A stretch of DNA of 18,277 nt from Chordibacter forsetii. GTDB taxonomy: Bacteria > Verrucomicrobiota > Verrucomicrobiia > Opitutales > Seribacteraceae. How positions within the stretch are numbered: the first letter of the stretch is position 1; the number at the start of each line of letters is the position of its first letter. A program made the position numbers and the translations under genes. Under the pieces are notes generated by a model that saw only the letters and a list, made by a program, of their open reading frames with translations, was not told the DNA's origin and did not search any database. Location of the stretch: NCBI RefSeq assembly GCF_964187505.1, contig NZ_CAXLML010000127.1:1-18277 (forward strand). Reading direction: 5' to 3'. Positions 1-9,000 of the stretch are shown one piece after another.

Positions 1-303
1 ACCGGTTACAAAATGACCGCCCAAACGACCGTTCGCTGGGAGGGAGCGCTCGAGGTTTACCCAGTCTCCGGTAGATAATTGTCCGAGGTTTGTACGGTTA
101 AGGGTTTCCTCCAGCAAATCAAACGATCCAGCGGTTGCCCCGTCTTCCCGCATAGTTAGGCAACATCCATTTACTGCTAAGCTTGCCCCTGCTTCCAATC
201 CATCTCCATCAGCAAAGGGTAATTCCAAGCGAAGCAACCAGGATTCCTCCTGTTCTTCAAGGCTTTTTACAACACCAACTCCTTCAACGATTCCAGTAAA
301 CAT
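1..303 (-). CDS. ribE: Riboflavin synthase alpha subunit, N-terminal part (runs off the window)
   Basis: Riboflavin synthase dismutates two 6,7-dimethyl-8-ribityllumazine molecules to riboflavin plus the pyrimidinedione, the last step of riboflavin synthesis, in the cytoplasm. The visible 101 residues begin MFTGIVEG, the family's invariant start. They continue with AVNGCCLTM (usual form VNGVCLT), then ETLNRTNLG, then VNLERSL and LGGHFVTG. This is the first of the two lumazine-binding barrels up to the GGH segment. The remaining half lies beyond position 1. The ATG at 303-301 is preceded by TAAGGA (plus-strand 309-314) with a 5-base gap, one of only two convincing Shine-Dalgarno sites in the window. 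The gene is divergent from the ankyrin protein, with a 93-base shared spacer. No FMN riboswitch is recognisable and the spacer is too short for one. Identification is secure from motif order and spacing. Confidence 0.93.
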   Translation of the reverse strand, partial: MFTGIVEGVGVVKSLEEQEESWLLRLELPFADGDGLEAGASLAVNGCCLTMREDGATAGSFDLLEETLNRTNLGQLSTGDWVNLERSLPANGRLGGHFVTG

Positions 304-396
304 AATTTTCCTTAGACAATCTTTAGAAAGGACAGGGAAGAATGGAAAGATAATTTGACCAATATCTGACGCTGATTAGCTTGAGACTATACCTTT

Positions 397-2850
397 ATGC
401 TTATTTTTCGCTCTTCATTCGTTCTCTTCCTAACCTCCTGCCTGTCCGTTTCTTTCTTGGCTGTATCTGCGAAGTCTGCTCCAGTCTCTCCAACCCTTCA
501 CAGGGTGCCGACCGACTCTATCCTCGTGCTCAGCATCGATGGACAAAAAATGATATCCAAATCGGAAATCATCAAGAACCAGAGATGGAACTCTTTATTC
601 AAGCGCATGGAAGAAGCTGGTTCTCCACTGCGTTCCTGGCTTTCTGACCGTAACAGTAGTGGGATAAGATGGTCCGAACCAGTACAATTTTTCGTCCGGC
701 TGGTCGAAGGCGAAAATCCGCACCCACAATTCGGGGCGATTGCCCGGGCAAGCTCCCCTGAACTGGCCGACCGTGCGATGTCAGATCTCGCCCGTTTCTT
801 AGGTCTGCGCCCATCTAAAAATAATCCAAAAGTGTACCAACGGACCACCCAGCCATTTGCCATCGGTCGGGAAGGTGATTTTTGCTTCCTGCTTGGTAAT
901 TTACTCCTCCGACAAAACGCAAACCTCCCTTCACGGAATCAGGATCTCGAAAATTTTATATCCTCACTTTCTTCAAGCTTTCAACTGCCCGAATTGCCTG
1001 CTCCTCTTGCTAAACATGCCAGCCAATCCTCTGATCTTGCTCTCTACCTCGAGGGTACAGGAAATGGACAAATGGTCGAGGCATGGCAAGGAAATCCCCT
1101 TATCGATTCGATCCTTCCCTTGTTTGACTCTCTCCTGCTCGATTCTTATGGGCTCCTTTTTAGTTCTCAACCGGGCACCCTAAATATTGATGTGCGTAAT
1201 TATTCAAATGATAAAACAAGCGCGGCGAAACAGGTAAATCCTCTAAAGATCGTCGACCAGTTGCCAGGTGACGCCCCTCTTGTCGGTCGCATTAGTCTAC
1301 CAGAAGAAGGTTTCCACCATTTTCTTGGAGAAGTCGTGGACATGGCCCTTAAATTATTTTCAGCAAATAAATTGGGAGCGGATACTGATCTGCCTGGATT
1401 TGATCTAAGTGCCCGGGAATTAGTCCGTTTCCCGAGCGGAGATTTTGCCTTTGCCGGAGGAAGTTCCCGTACCGAACAAGCTACCCTCCCCAACGGCCAA
1501 ACCATTGCCCAAACCATTCCGATTTGGGCTACAGGAATGAAAATTTCCAATCCCCTTGCCTTTCGGGAGTTACTTGCAGGCATGAAGGCTGGTATTGGCC
1601 TCAATGCTTTACTTCAAGTTCATCAACTTGATCTTATCGAAAGAACCGATTCTGCCTGGCTATCCACCCCCGAATATTCGCGGGAATTAAAACTTGGTTC
1701 GACCATTGAGCCACTTGCCTTTCACCGGCGTAAATTATTGAACAATCATGCATTTGCCCTCGACTTCAATCCAACTGCATCTGCCAAATTGCTCCGGGAA
1801 CCACAAGGCCTTAGTTTTGATCAATTAAAATATATCAGTTGGTTGGATGAATTTTCGAATTTCAATCTAAAAAGTAATAACCAAAGAGGGTTGTCAGGAA
1901 AACTTAAACTCTCAAACGCGGACCAGCAACCCTGGTCCCTCATGGTGGACCGACTTGGCCAGGAATGGATTGATCAAATCAATACCCGCTTATTTCTAGC
2001 GATCGCCCGTGACGACCTAAACGAGGTAGTTGAAGCCGTGGCCATGGGAGCCTTGATCAATGCGAACGACCGCTTTGGTCATTCTCCACTGCATTATGCC
2101 GCCTATCGTGGAAACGCATACATTGTGGACTATTTACTGCGCAATGGTGGTGATCCAAATACCCGAGGAAATCATCTATCCACCCCCCTGCACAGTGCCG
2201 CATGGGGAAAAAACCAGGAAGTGGTCGAATTACTTTTGGAAGACGGTGCCGAAGTTGATGCCCAGACTGACGAGCAGGAAACTCCAGTCATGACTGCGAC
2301 CCTTCGCGGACAACTGGAAACAGTCGAAACCTTACTCGCCCTGTCTGCCGATGTGCATGCCGTCGATGCTTATGGCTCAAACCTCATGGACTTGGCCGGA
2401 GCAAGTGGAAATGTTAAAATTGTCGAATTACTTAAGGGATTGGGCGTAAAATCATCCTACCCATTACACTTGGCTGCTGGCACCGGAGATTATGATCAGA
2501 TCCGATCGCTCCTTAAAGCCGGACGACTAATCAATGAACAGGACTCATTTGGGGCCACCCCCCTGTTAGTCGCCACCGTGGCTGGTCGTGAAGATGTCGT
2601 CGATTATTTACTCGAACGTTCCGCTGATCCAACCATCGAGGCGATGAACGGTTACACCCTTCTCCATGGAGCTGCGTTTTCAGGAAAAAAATCCTTAGTC
2701 CGTAAAATGTTGGCCTTTGGACTCGACTTAAACCGTCGCTACGGGCCTGATGCCATCACCCCGACTGATGTGGCGGAAGAAGGCAGTGAGGGCTTAATCT
2801 ATCTGCGCTCGATGGGTGGCCGATCCGCCTGGGAACTCGGACCTGAATAA
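397..2850 (+). CDS. Exported ankyrin-repeat protein with a large uncharacterised N-terminal domain
   Basis: The 817-residue product starts with a signal peptide: basic MLIFR, a hydrophobic run to about residue 25, and probable cleavage after AVSA or AKSA. It should be periplasmic or surface-located. Residues about 35-525 form a domain I cannot assign with confidence. Its opening, VPTDSILVLSIDGQKM, resembles the start of bacterial exported DUF3352/DUF4836-type proteins, but this is pattern resemblance only. From residue 529 to about 805 there are seven or eight ankyrin repeats with clear signatures: GHSPLHYAAYRGN, STPLHSAAWGKNQEVVELLLEDGA, then a diverged copy, then YPLHLAAGTGD, GATPLLVATVAGRED and YTLLHGAAF. 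Ankyrin arrays bind partner proteins; no partner is indicated here. There is no Shine-Dalgarno before the ATG. The signal peptide supports this start. The gene ends 16 bases from the convergent metallopeptidase, with no clear terminator between them. Confidence 0.85.
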   Translation: MLIFRSSFVLFLTSCLSVSFLAVSAKSAPVSPTLHRVPTDSILVLSIDGQKMISKSEIIKNQRWNSLFKRMEEAGSPLRSWLSDRNSSGIRWSEPVQFFVRLVEGENPHPQFGAIARASSPELADRAMSDLARFLGLRPSKNNPKVYQRTTQPFAIGREGDFCFLLGNLLLRQNANLPSRNQDLENFISSLSSSFQLPELPAPLAKHASQSSDLALYLEGTGNGQMVEAWQGNPLIDSILPLFDSLLLDSYGLLFSSQPGTLNIDVRNYSNDKTSAAKQVNPLKIVDQLPGDAPLVGRISLPEEGFHHFLGEVVDMALKLFSANKLGADTDLPGFDLSARELVRFPSGDFAFAGGSSRTEQATLPNGQTIAQTIPIWATGMKISNPLAFRELLAGMKAGIGLNALLQVHQLDLIERTDSAWLSTPEYSRELKLGSTIEPLAFHRRKLLNNHAFALDFNPTASAKLLREPQGLSFDQLKYISWLDEFSNFNLKSNNQRGLSGKLKLSNADQQPWSLMVDRLGQEWIDQINTRLFLAIARDDLNEVVEAVAMGALINANDRFGHSPLHYAAYRGNAYIVDYLLRNGGDPNTRGNHLSTPLHSAAWGKNQEVVELLLEDGAEVDAQTDEQETPVMTATLRGQLETVETLLALSADVHAVDAYGSNLMDLAGASGNVKIVELLKGLGVKSSYPLHLAAGTGDYDQIRSLLKAGRLINEQDSFGATPLLVATVAGREDVVDYLLERSADPTIEAMNGYTLLHGAAFSGKKSLVRKMLAFGLDLNRRYGPDAITPTDVAEEGSEGLIYLRSMGGRSAWELGPE

Positions 2851-2866
2851 ATTGGCTTTTTAGCGA

Positions 2867-3625
2867 CTATTTTATTCGTCCTAAAGCAAACACTGGTTTT
2901 CCTGCCCTGGATAATTTACGGTCCATCTCTTTGGCTCCGGGCACAAATTCTTCTAGTTTTGTCCAAAAGCGGGAGGAATGGTTCATCTCCACGAGGTGAG
3001 TAAGTTCATGAAAAATCACATAGTTTCCTAACTCTTCAGGAAGTAGAATAATTCGCCAGTTTAAGGAAATCGTTCCGCGTGGGGAACAAGACCCCCAACG
3101 GGTACTTTGATCCCCCACCCTGATTCTTTTCGACTGCAAACCAGTCCGTTCCTCCGCCCATTGCAACCTGGAAGGCAGAAATTGACAGGCTAATTTACGG
3201 CAGGCCTCTTTAATCAAATACTCACGGTTTTCTTCGGATGATACAAAAATAGAAACTTGCTGGTTTTCGAGACTGGTCCTGGTTCTGTTAGCTTGGGGGT
3301 CTATTTGTACATTAACCGGTTTGCACGAACCTATAGAATCTAAATAAATACACCCGCCCCCAGAAAAATGATCGCTCATAAATATGCGGGCTGGAAACTC
3401 CAAACTTTTACGCCGCAACCAATCTGTTTGTTGCTGCAAAAACTTTTCCGCCTCTTTCCATGCCATTCGCTGAGGAAAAGTGAGCAAAGCACTGCTTGGG
3501 CTTTTTAATCGCAGATTAATCCTACGCGAACGCAGACTTTTACGTAGTTCACAAACAAGGGTGCGACGTTTGGAATCGTCAAAAAACTCCAGAGTTTCAA
3601 ACTTCGTGGAGCGGAAAATGCTCAA
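2867..3625 (-). CDS. YgjP-like (DUF45, SprT-related) zinc metallopeptidase family protein
   Basis: The 252-residue cytoplasmic protein carries the zinc site HELTH at residues 206-210, with the third ligand in EMNHSSRFW (His216). It is preceded by STRWGSCSPRGTISLNWRI, the strong WGSC...L.WR signature of the YgjP/DUF45 group. Members have been described as metal-dependent hydrolases or peptidases. E. coli YgjP is reported to be a UTP pyrophosphatase, so the true substrate is open. The N-terminal half (1-130) is the usual poorly conserved part, and overall length is normal. The start is TTG, chosen because it sits in a TTGA overlap with the mazG stop, so translation is probably coupled. No Shine-Dalgarno is visible and the next internal Met (residue 54) would remove conserved-length sequence. 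Pairing with mazG, another nucleotide-pool enzyme, mildly favours a nucleotide-related role; that is inference. Confidence 0.85.
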   Translation of the reverse strand: MSIFRSTKFETLEFFDDSKRRTLVCELRKSLRSRRINLRLKSPSSALLTFPQRMAWKEAEKFLQQQTDWLRRKSLEFPARIFMSDHFSGGGCIYLDSIGSCKPVNVQIDPQANRTRTSLENQQVSIFVSSEENREYLIKEACRKLACQFLPSRLQWAEERTGLQSKRIRVGDQSTRWGSCSPRGTISLNWRIILLPEELGNYVIFHELTHLVEMNHSSRFWTKLEEFVPGAKEMDRKLSRAGKPVFALGRIK

Positions 3626-4299
3626 GGCTTTGGCTTATATTTCTCTTCGAGAATACGGACTTGAGACGATGCAAATTTGCGCAGGGCAGATTCTGGATCA
3701 ATCCCACCAGACCGGCAGGCTGCCACCCATTCGAAAAGAGCTCTTCCCGCTTGGGCTTCATTCAAACCGCTGCCCATTTCATTGATCTTACTATCATCCC
3801 ATTCCCCCTCCTTCTCCAAGCCCAGTTTATTTGCCTGCTTGTATACCTCGTTAGCAAAAAGAGTGGAGGGAAGTTGCGGAGGCAAATTCTTAAATTTTTG
3901 ATTTGTTTCACTTACCCCCTTGGCCTTTTTTTCTTCGGCCTTAATTCGTTCCCAACGATCAATCACCGCATCAGCATCTTCTTCTTTGTCGCCTGGATCC
4001 CCAAAAACATGTGGATGCCTCCGGACTAATTTTTCTGAAATTTCCCGAGCAACATCCTCAAGATCAAAGCGCCCTGCCTCTTCTTCAATCTGCGAATGAA
4101 AAACTACCTGAAGTAAAAGATCGCCCAGTTCCTCCCTTAATAACTCCGTGTCCTCGGTATCGATTGCTTCCAGCACCTCAGCTGCCTCTTCAACTAAACA
4201 ACGGGCAATGGATTGATGGGTTTGCTCCTGATCCCAGGGACAACCGTCCGGGGCACGCAATCTTGCCATAAGTTCTCTTAGTCGTTGAATTTCGCTCAC
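3622..4299 (-). CDS. mazG: MazG family nucleoside triphosphate pyrophosphohydrolase
   Basis: MazG hydrolyses NTPs and dNTPs to NMP plus pyrophosphate, cleaning non-canonical nucleotides and damping the stringent response. The N-terminal domain is textbook: CPWDQEQTHQS at 20-30, then the Mg2+ motif EEAAE at 37-41 paired with EELGD at 56-60, then RRHPHVFGD at 93-101. At 225 residues it is shorter than E. coli MazG (263). Its C-terminal domain (about 139-220) keeps the framework NLPPQLPS...DPESALRKF but lacks the second EExxE...ExxD acidic cluster, so only one active site is expected. The start is GTG, chosen because the N-terminal SEIQRLRELMARL matches the family's usual beginning; ATG 4269 is the alternative. 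It overlaps the downstream metallopeptidase by 4 bases and is divergent from trpC. Confidence 0.93.
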   Translation of the reverse strand: MSEIQRLRELMARLRAPDGCPWDQEQTHQSIARCLVEEAAEVLEAIDTEDTELLREELGDLLLQVVFHSQIEEEAGRFDLEDVAREISEKLVRRHPHVFGDPGDKEEDADAVIDRWERIKAEEKKAKGVSETNQKFKNLPPQLPSTLFANEVYKQANKLGLEKEGEWDDSKINEMGSGLNEAQAGRALFEWVAACRSGGIDPESALRKFASSQVRILEEKYKPKP

Positions 4300-4322
4300 G
4301 CAGGCGCACTATGGGAAAAATG

Positions 4323-4359
4323 CCTGGGACTTGCAAACCCATACCCCAGGAAATTTATT
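4323..4359 (+). promoter_or_regulatory. Possible trpC promoter with inverted repeat in the mazG/trpC divergent spacer
   Basis: The 78-base spacer (4300-4377) contains TTGCAA (4331-4336), a 17-base gap and TTTATT (4354-4359). Each matches four of six positions of the sigma-70 boxes, and a start near 4366 would give a short leader. Around the -35 box, CCTGGG (4323-4328) can pair with CCCAGG (4345-4350) over a 16-base loop, while TGGG (4325-4328) can alternatively pair with CCCA (4338-4341). This could be an operator or chance. No leader peptide with tandem Trp codons is present, so classical trp attenuation is not supported. Confidence 0.22.
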
Positions 4360-4377
4360 TTCCCCAAACAATTATCC

Positions 4378-5175
4378 ATGGACAAACTATCTGAAATCAT
4401 GGCGGCCAAGCGCCGCGAAATCGAACCGCTCATCCGTCCGGTTCGTGATAGCGAACTTTCCCAACTTGGAGAACGCCTCCAAAACGGCCCCTCGTTTCTT
4501 GATGCCCTCTCCAGTCCGGATGAATTATCCGTCATCGCCGAGATTAAACGAAAGTCCCCCTCTGCTGGTGAGATCGCATCCGCTGCATCTGCTCCAGAAC
4601 AGGCACGGACGTATGTTAATGCAAGTGCCGACGCACTTTCCATACTAACCGACGAACCCTATTTCGGAGGCACTCTGCAGGACCTTTGGGATGTGAATGA
4701 TTTTTTACGCGAACACAACCGCTCCACCCCAACTCTGCGCAAAGACTTTATGGTCCACCCGATTCAGATATTGGAAGCTCTCGAAGCCGGTGCCCGTGCA
4801 ATCCTTCTAATCGTTCGTGCCCTGGATGATGACGAATTAAAAACCCTAAGGTATGCAGCAGACCTAGCAGGACTTACCTGCCTTTATGAAATCCATGAAG
4901 AAGAAGAGCTCGAAAAAGTTTTACCCCACAACCCTCTTCTTCTTGGAGTAAACAACCGGGATTTAAAACGTTTCAAGACCGACCTTGCGGTGACTGAAGA
5001 TTTATTCCCGAAAATTCCTGAAGGAATTATCAAAGTAAGCGAGAGTGGAATCCTCGAACCAGCAGATGCCTGGCGTGCCCGGGAGGCAGGTGCCGATGCC
5101 GTGCTCTGTGGAGAGGCTCTAATGCGGGCGGAAAATGTCGAGGAGTTCATCGGGGAGATGAAGGACTGCGAATAG
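4378..5175 (+). CDS. trpC: Indole-3-glycerol phosphate synthase
   Basis: The enzyme closes and decarboxylates CdRP to indole-3-glycerol phosphate, the fourth step of tryptophan synthesis, in the cytoplasm. The 265-residue TIM barrel is the normal length for a monofunctional TrpC. Catalytic segments are all present: VIAEIKRKSPSAG (Glu55, Lys57), LRKDFMVHP (Lys122), YEIHEEEEL (Glu171), LGVNNRDLKRFKTDL (Asn192) and KVSESGI (Ser221). The C-terminal phosphate loop GADAVLCGEALMR is also intact. The frame stays open upstream to a TTG at 4285, but that would overlap the mazG start and add 31 non-homologous residues, so the ATG at 4378 is preferred. No other trp genes are nearby, so trpC stands alone, 33 bases ahead of rsmA. 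No Shine-Dalgarno is visible. Confidence 0.95.
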   Translation: MDKLSEIMAAKRREIEPLIRPVRDSELSQLGERLQNGPSFLDALSSPDELSVIAEIKRKSPSAGEIASAASAPEQARTYVNASADALSILTDEPYFGGTLQDLWDVNDFLREHNRSTPTLRKDFMVHPIQILEALEAGARAILLIVRALDDDELKTLRYAADLAGLTCLYEIHEEEELEKVLPHNPLLLGVNNRDLKRFKTDLAVTEDLFPKIPEGIIKVSESGILEPADAWRAREAGADAVLCGEALMRAENVEEFIGEMKDCE

Positions 5176-5208
5176 ATAGACCGAAGTATTCTCCTGCCCA
5201 CTGCTTGA

Positions 5209-6054
5209 ATGGCTCTTAGTCCATCAGTCACCAATGAGTTGCTCCGTCAACTCGATCATCGCCCCAATAAGAAATTAGGTCAAAATTTCCTGATCGATGG
5301 AAACCTTGTGGAAAAATCTATTTCCATGGCAGATCTTCCTAAAAAGATGCCCGTGCTCGAGATTGGCCCCGGACTCGGCACCCTGACCGAACGCCTGCTC
5401 GCACATGGGCATCCAGTCTATGCAGTAGAAATTGATCGTCGTCTGGATGCTCACCTTAGAGAACAGCTCGCCTCCTATATTAAATCGGGTCAACTCAATC
5501 TCTTACGGGCAGATGCGGTCAAATGCCCCACCGGAGATTTACCCGAAGAAATAGGTGATTTTGCAGTGGTCGCCAATCTGCCCTATGCAATTTCCTCAGC
5601 ATGGTTAGAAGGTTTGCTCGGATCTGGAAAACTTCCTTTGCGAATGGTCATGATGTTACAAAAGGAAGCAACTGAACGCATGCTCGCCTGTCCTGGAAGC
5701 AAAACATTTAATGCCCTATCCATTTTTTTACAGGCCTGCTATAAAACAGGTGGAAAACATGCGGTGCCTGGACAATGCTTTTTTCCAGCACCATCGGTTG
5801 ATTCCGTGTTGCTACGGATGGACAGGTTGGAAAATAAATTCCCCTTTCCTAAGGATGTACGGGTATTAATTAGAAGAATTTTTACGCAACGCAGAAAACA
5901 GTTGGGAAGCCTAATCAAAAACGAGAATTCTGATATTCAAGAAGTTATGCTCTCGTGGTTAAAAAGACAGAACCTCTGCCCAACCATACGCCCTGAAAAG
6001 ATTACCGGTTCACAATGGACAGATCTTGCCCGCTGCCTTTCCGAAAAAAGCTAA
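5209..6054 (+). CDS. rsmA: 16S rRNA (adenine1518/1519-N6,N6)-dimethyltransferase
   Basis: RsmA (KsgA) uses SAM to dimethylate two adjacent adenosines in the 3'-terminal hairpin of 16S rRNA late in small-subunit assembly. Visible motifs are KKLGQNFLID at 21-30, SAM motif I EIGPGLGTLT at 51-60, the acidic end of motif II in YAVEIDRRLD, LLRADAVK (motif III region), and the catalytic NLPYAISS at 123-130. FPAPSVDSVLLRM and RRIFTQRRKQLGSL of the C-terminal helical domain follow. The length, 281 residues, is typical. It lies 33 bases after trpC and is probably cotranscribed with it. It converges on secA with 19 bases between stops. No Shine-Dalgarno precedes the ATG, but the motif position leaves little room for another start. 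Confidence 0.96.
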   Translation: MALSPSVTNELLRQLDHRPNKKLGQNFLIDGNLVEKSISMADLPKKMPVLEIGPGLGTLTERLLAHGHPVYAVEIDRRLDAHLREQLASYIKSGQLNLLRADAVKCPTGDLPEEIGDFAVVANLPYAISSAWLEGLLGSGKLPLRMVMMLQKEATERMLACPGSKTFNALSIFLQACYKTGGKHAVPGQCFFPAPSVDSVLLRMDRLENKFPFPKDVRVLIRRIFTQRRKQLGSLIKNENSDIQEVMLSWLKRQNLCPTIRPEKITGSQWTDLARCLSEKS

Positions 6055-6073
6055 TCTTGTATCTTTGTCTGCC

Positions 6074-9000
6074 CTAGGAGGCTGCCCCTATCCCGCAACA
6101 CTTCTTGTATTTCTTACCGCTCCCACAGGGGCAAGGATCATTACGACCGACTTTGGGTGCATCTCTGACCACCGGTGTGGCGACAGGAGGTGCTGATGGT
6201 GCACTAGGGGGGGGCGCGGAAGCAGAGGGTGCAGAAAAACGGTCAAATCCAGCAGCACTACCGGAGTCTGGTCCAGTCGATTTGGCAGATTTACTCAAAG
6301 TATTTAACATGTTTTCAAAGGCTGCCAAGTTGGTCGCTGCACGAAACATACCTGTACAAACCTCTGAACGCATCGAACCCATCATTTCTTCAAAAGCCCG
6401 GAATGCCTCGCTCTTGTATTCACTCAAGGGATCTTTCTGGCCATATCCCCGCAAGCCCACACTACGGCGCAATTCTTCCATCTCTGTAAGATGGTCCTGC
6501 CAATGAACATCAACTGCATTGACCACCACATAGCGCTCCAAGCTTTGAATCTGTTCAGGATCCTCCAGCTTGCGCTTGCCTTCATAGGCTTGGTGGATTT
6601 TTTCAAGAAGTAATTTCCTGCAACCTTCTTCGCCCAGGCCAACAAATTCCTCGGCATTAAGATTAAGGGGGAAAGTAATATTCACCCAGGAGGCAACGAA
6701 AGATTCAACCTCCGGCATATCCGCTAACTTGGTGGCCTTAAACTCGTTTTCCGGCATGGTGGCTAGACGTTCGTCCACCTCCTCCTCCACCAGATCGAGA
6801 AGGATTTTACCGGGATCTTCCTCAAGTAAAACATCATTACGAATCGAATAAACAATTTCCCGTTGGCGGTTAAGAACATCATCATACTGAAGCAGGCGTT
6901 TACGGATGGAATAATTTTGCTGCTCCACTTTTTTCTGAGCGTTTTGGATCGACCAGTCGAGCGTACCATGCTCGAGCATCTCATCATCCCCAAACGATTT
7001 TTCCAACATCTTGGAAAGAGCTCCCTGGTTGGCGAACAAACGCATCAAATCATCCTCCAATGACACATAAAAGCGGGAGGCTCCAGGATCGCCCTGACGG
7101 GCACAACGTCCGCGTAATTGTCGGTCAATCCGCCGGGACTCATGCCTTTCCGTGCCCAGGACAAGCAGACCTCCAAGTTCTTTGACTTCCTCGCCCAATT
7201 TAATGTCTGTTCCCCGACCTGCCATATTGGTGGCAATCGTTACTGCACCCTTCTGCCCAGCCTGGGCAACAATCTCAGCTTCCCTTTCATGAAATTTTGC
7301 ATTGAGTACAGTATGGCGGATGTTTGCCCGCTTGAGCATACGACCGAAAACTTCGGAAGATTCCACTGATGCAGTACCCACCAAAACCGGTTGTCCGCGT
7401 TTATGGGCCTCAGTAAGATCTTCCAATACCTGATTGTACTTTTGCCTACGGCCTTTGAACATCAAATCGTTAAGATCCTCTCGTACACACTTACGGTGAG
7501 TAGGAATGACCATAACTCCTAAGCGATAAATATCATGAAATTCACCAGCCTCAGTCTCGGCAGTACCGGTCATTCCCGACAACTTATCATACATCCGAAA
7601 ATAATTCTGAATAGTAATGGTGGCGTATGTCTTTGTTTCCTTTTCGATCTGTACCCCTTCTTTGGATTCAACCGCCTGGTGCAATCCGTTACTCCAGCGA
7701 CGACCCGGCATCAAACGACCCGTATTTTCATCCACGATCATAACCTTGCCACCCTGCACCACATATTCTTTGTCTTTTTCGTAGAGGGCAAAGGCACGTA
7801 ACAATTGAGAAATCGTATGGATACGTTCACTTTTTACCTGAAATTCAAGTTCCGCCTGCTCGCGTTCCTGGCGCTTTTCCTCATCGCTTAAAGTCTTCTT
7901 GCGATCAATTTCCACATAGGTGGTGGCAAGGTCAGGAATTACGAAGCCCTCAGGATCACTTGGACTGATTAAACCACGCCCCTGCTCGGTCAAGTCCGCC
8001 TGCTGGTTTTTTTCGTCAATTACATAGTGCAGTTCTTCCTTTAAATTGTGTGCCCTTTCCTTGTTATAATCGGAATTCATTTCCAGGTCGAACTTCTCAA
8101 AACGTTTTCGGATTTTAGCATCCTCCATCATCCGCATGAACTGCCGATGGGTGGGCAATCCCCGCTTCACCTGGTAAAGTTTGCCAGTGGCTTCATCAAG
8201 TACATCCTCGTCAGATTCATCCGAAGTTAGTACCCTCTTAGCATCCTCAGCCAAGCGATTACACTGGCGAACCTGTGCATCCACTAGCTTAGTCACCAGA
8301 GGTTTCATCTCACTAAATGGCAATGGATTGTCCTCACGCATGGGACCGGAAATAATCAAGGGTGTACGTGCTTCATCGATGAGGATGGAGTCTGCTTCAT
8401 CAATAATACAGAAAAAATGATCCCGTTGGACCTGATCTTCCTGGCTGGTAGCCATTCCATTGTCCCGCAAATAATCAAATCCAAACTCAGATGCGGTGCC
8501 ATAGGTAATATTCTTAGCGTACATATCACGACGCTCGGATGATGGCATACTGTTTTGAATACATCCCACCTTCAGTCCCAGAAATTCAAACAGCGCACCC
8601 ATCCAATTTGAATCCCGACGAGCAAGGTAATCATTGACGGTGACAAGTTGGCAGTTCTGACCAGACAATGCATTGAGGTAAAGAGGACAGGTGGAGACCA
8701 GGGTTTTACCCTCCCCTGTTGCCATTTCTGCGATGTGGCGTTCATGCAAGGCCATACCGCCGATCAACTGTACATCGTAATGAACCATCTGCCATTCAAT
8801 TGGCTGATCGCACACATCAATGGTTTTACCACAAATTCGGCGCGCTCCGTTTTTGACCACAGCAAAGGCCTCGGGCAGCAGATCGTCCAGGCTGGTTCCG
8901 TCCTTGTAACGCTGCATAAACTCATCCGTTTTGGCTCGTAACTGATCGTCACTCAAAGACTGCAATTCCTTCTCCAACTCGTTGATCCGGGTTACTACCG

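Noticed and set aside
304..396. Leaderless promoter for the ankyrin protein (CTGACG, then TATACC near the ATG)
   Set aside because: Both boxes match only four of six positions and the spacing is 16; too weak to annotate. No FMN riboswitch is seen either.
4285..4377. N-terminal extension of trpC from an upstream TTG
   Set aside because: It would overlap the divergent mazG start, and its 31 residues lie outside the TrpC fold; the ATG at 4378 gives normal length.
5953..6180. Transcription terminator between convergent rsmA and secA
   Set aside because: Only 19 bases separate the stops and no stem with a U-tract is visible on either strand.
4011..9000. Long opposite-strand open frames over mazG, secA, tgt and others
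   Set aside because: They are codon-bias shadows of well-identified genes, with no recognisable domains.
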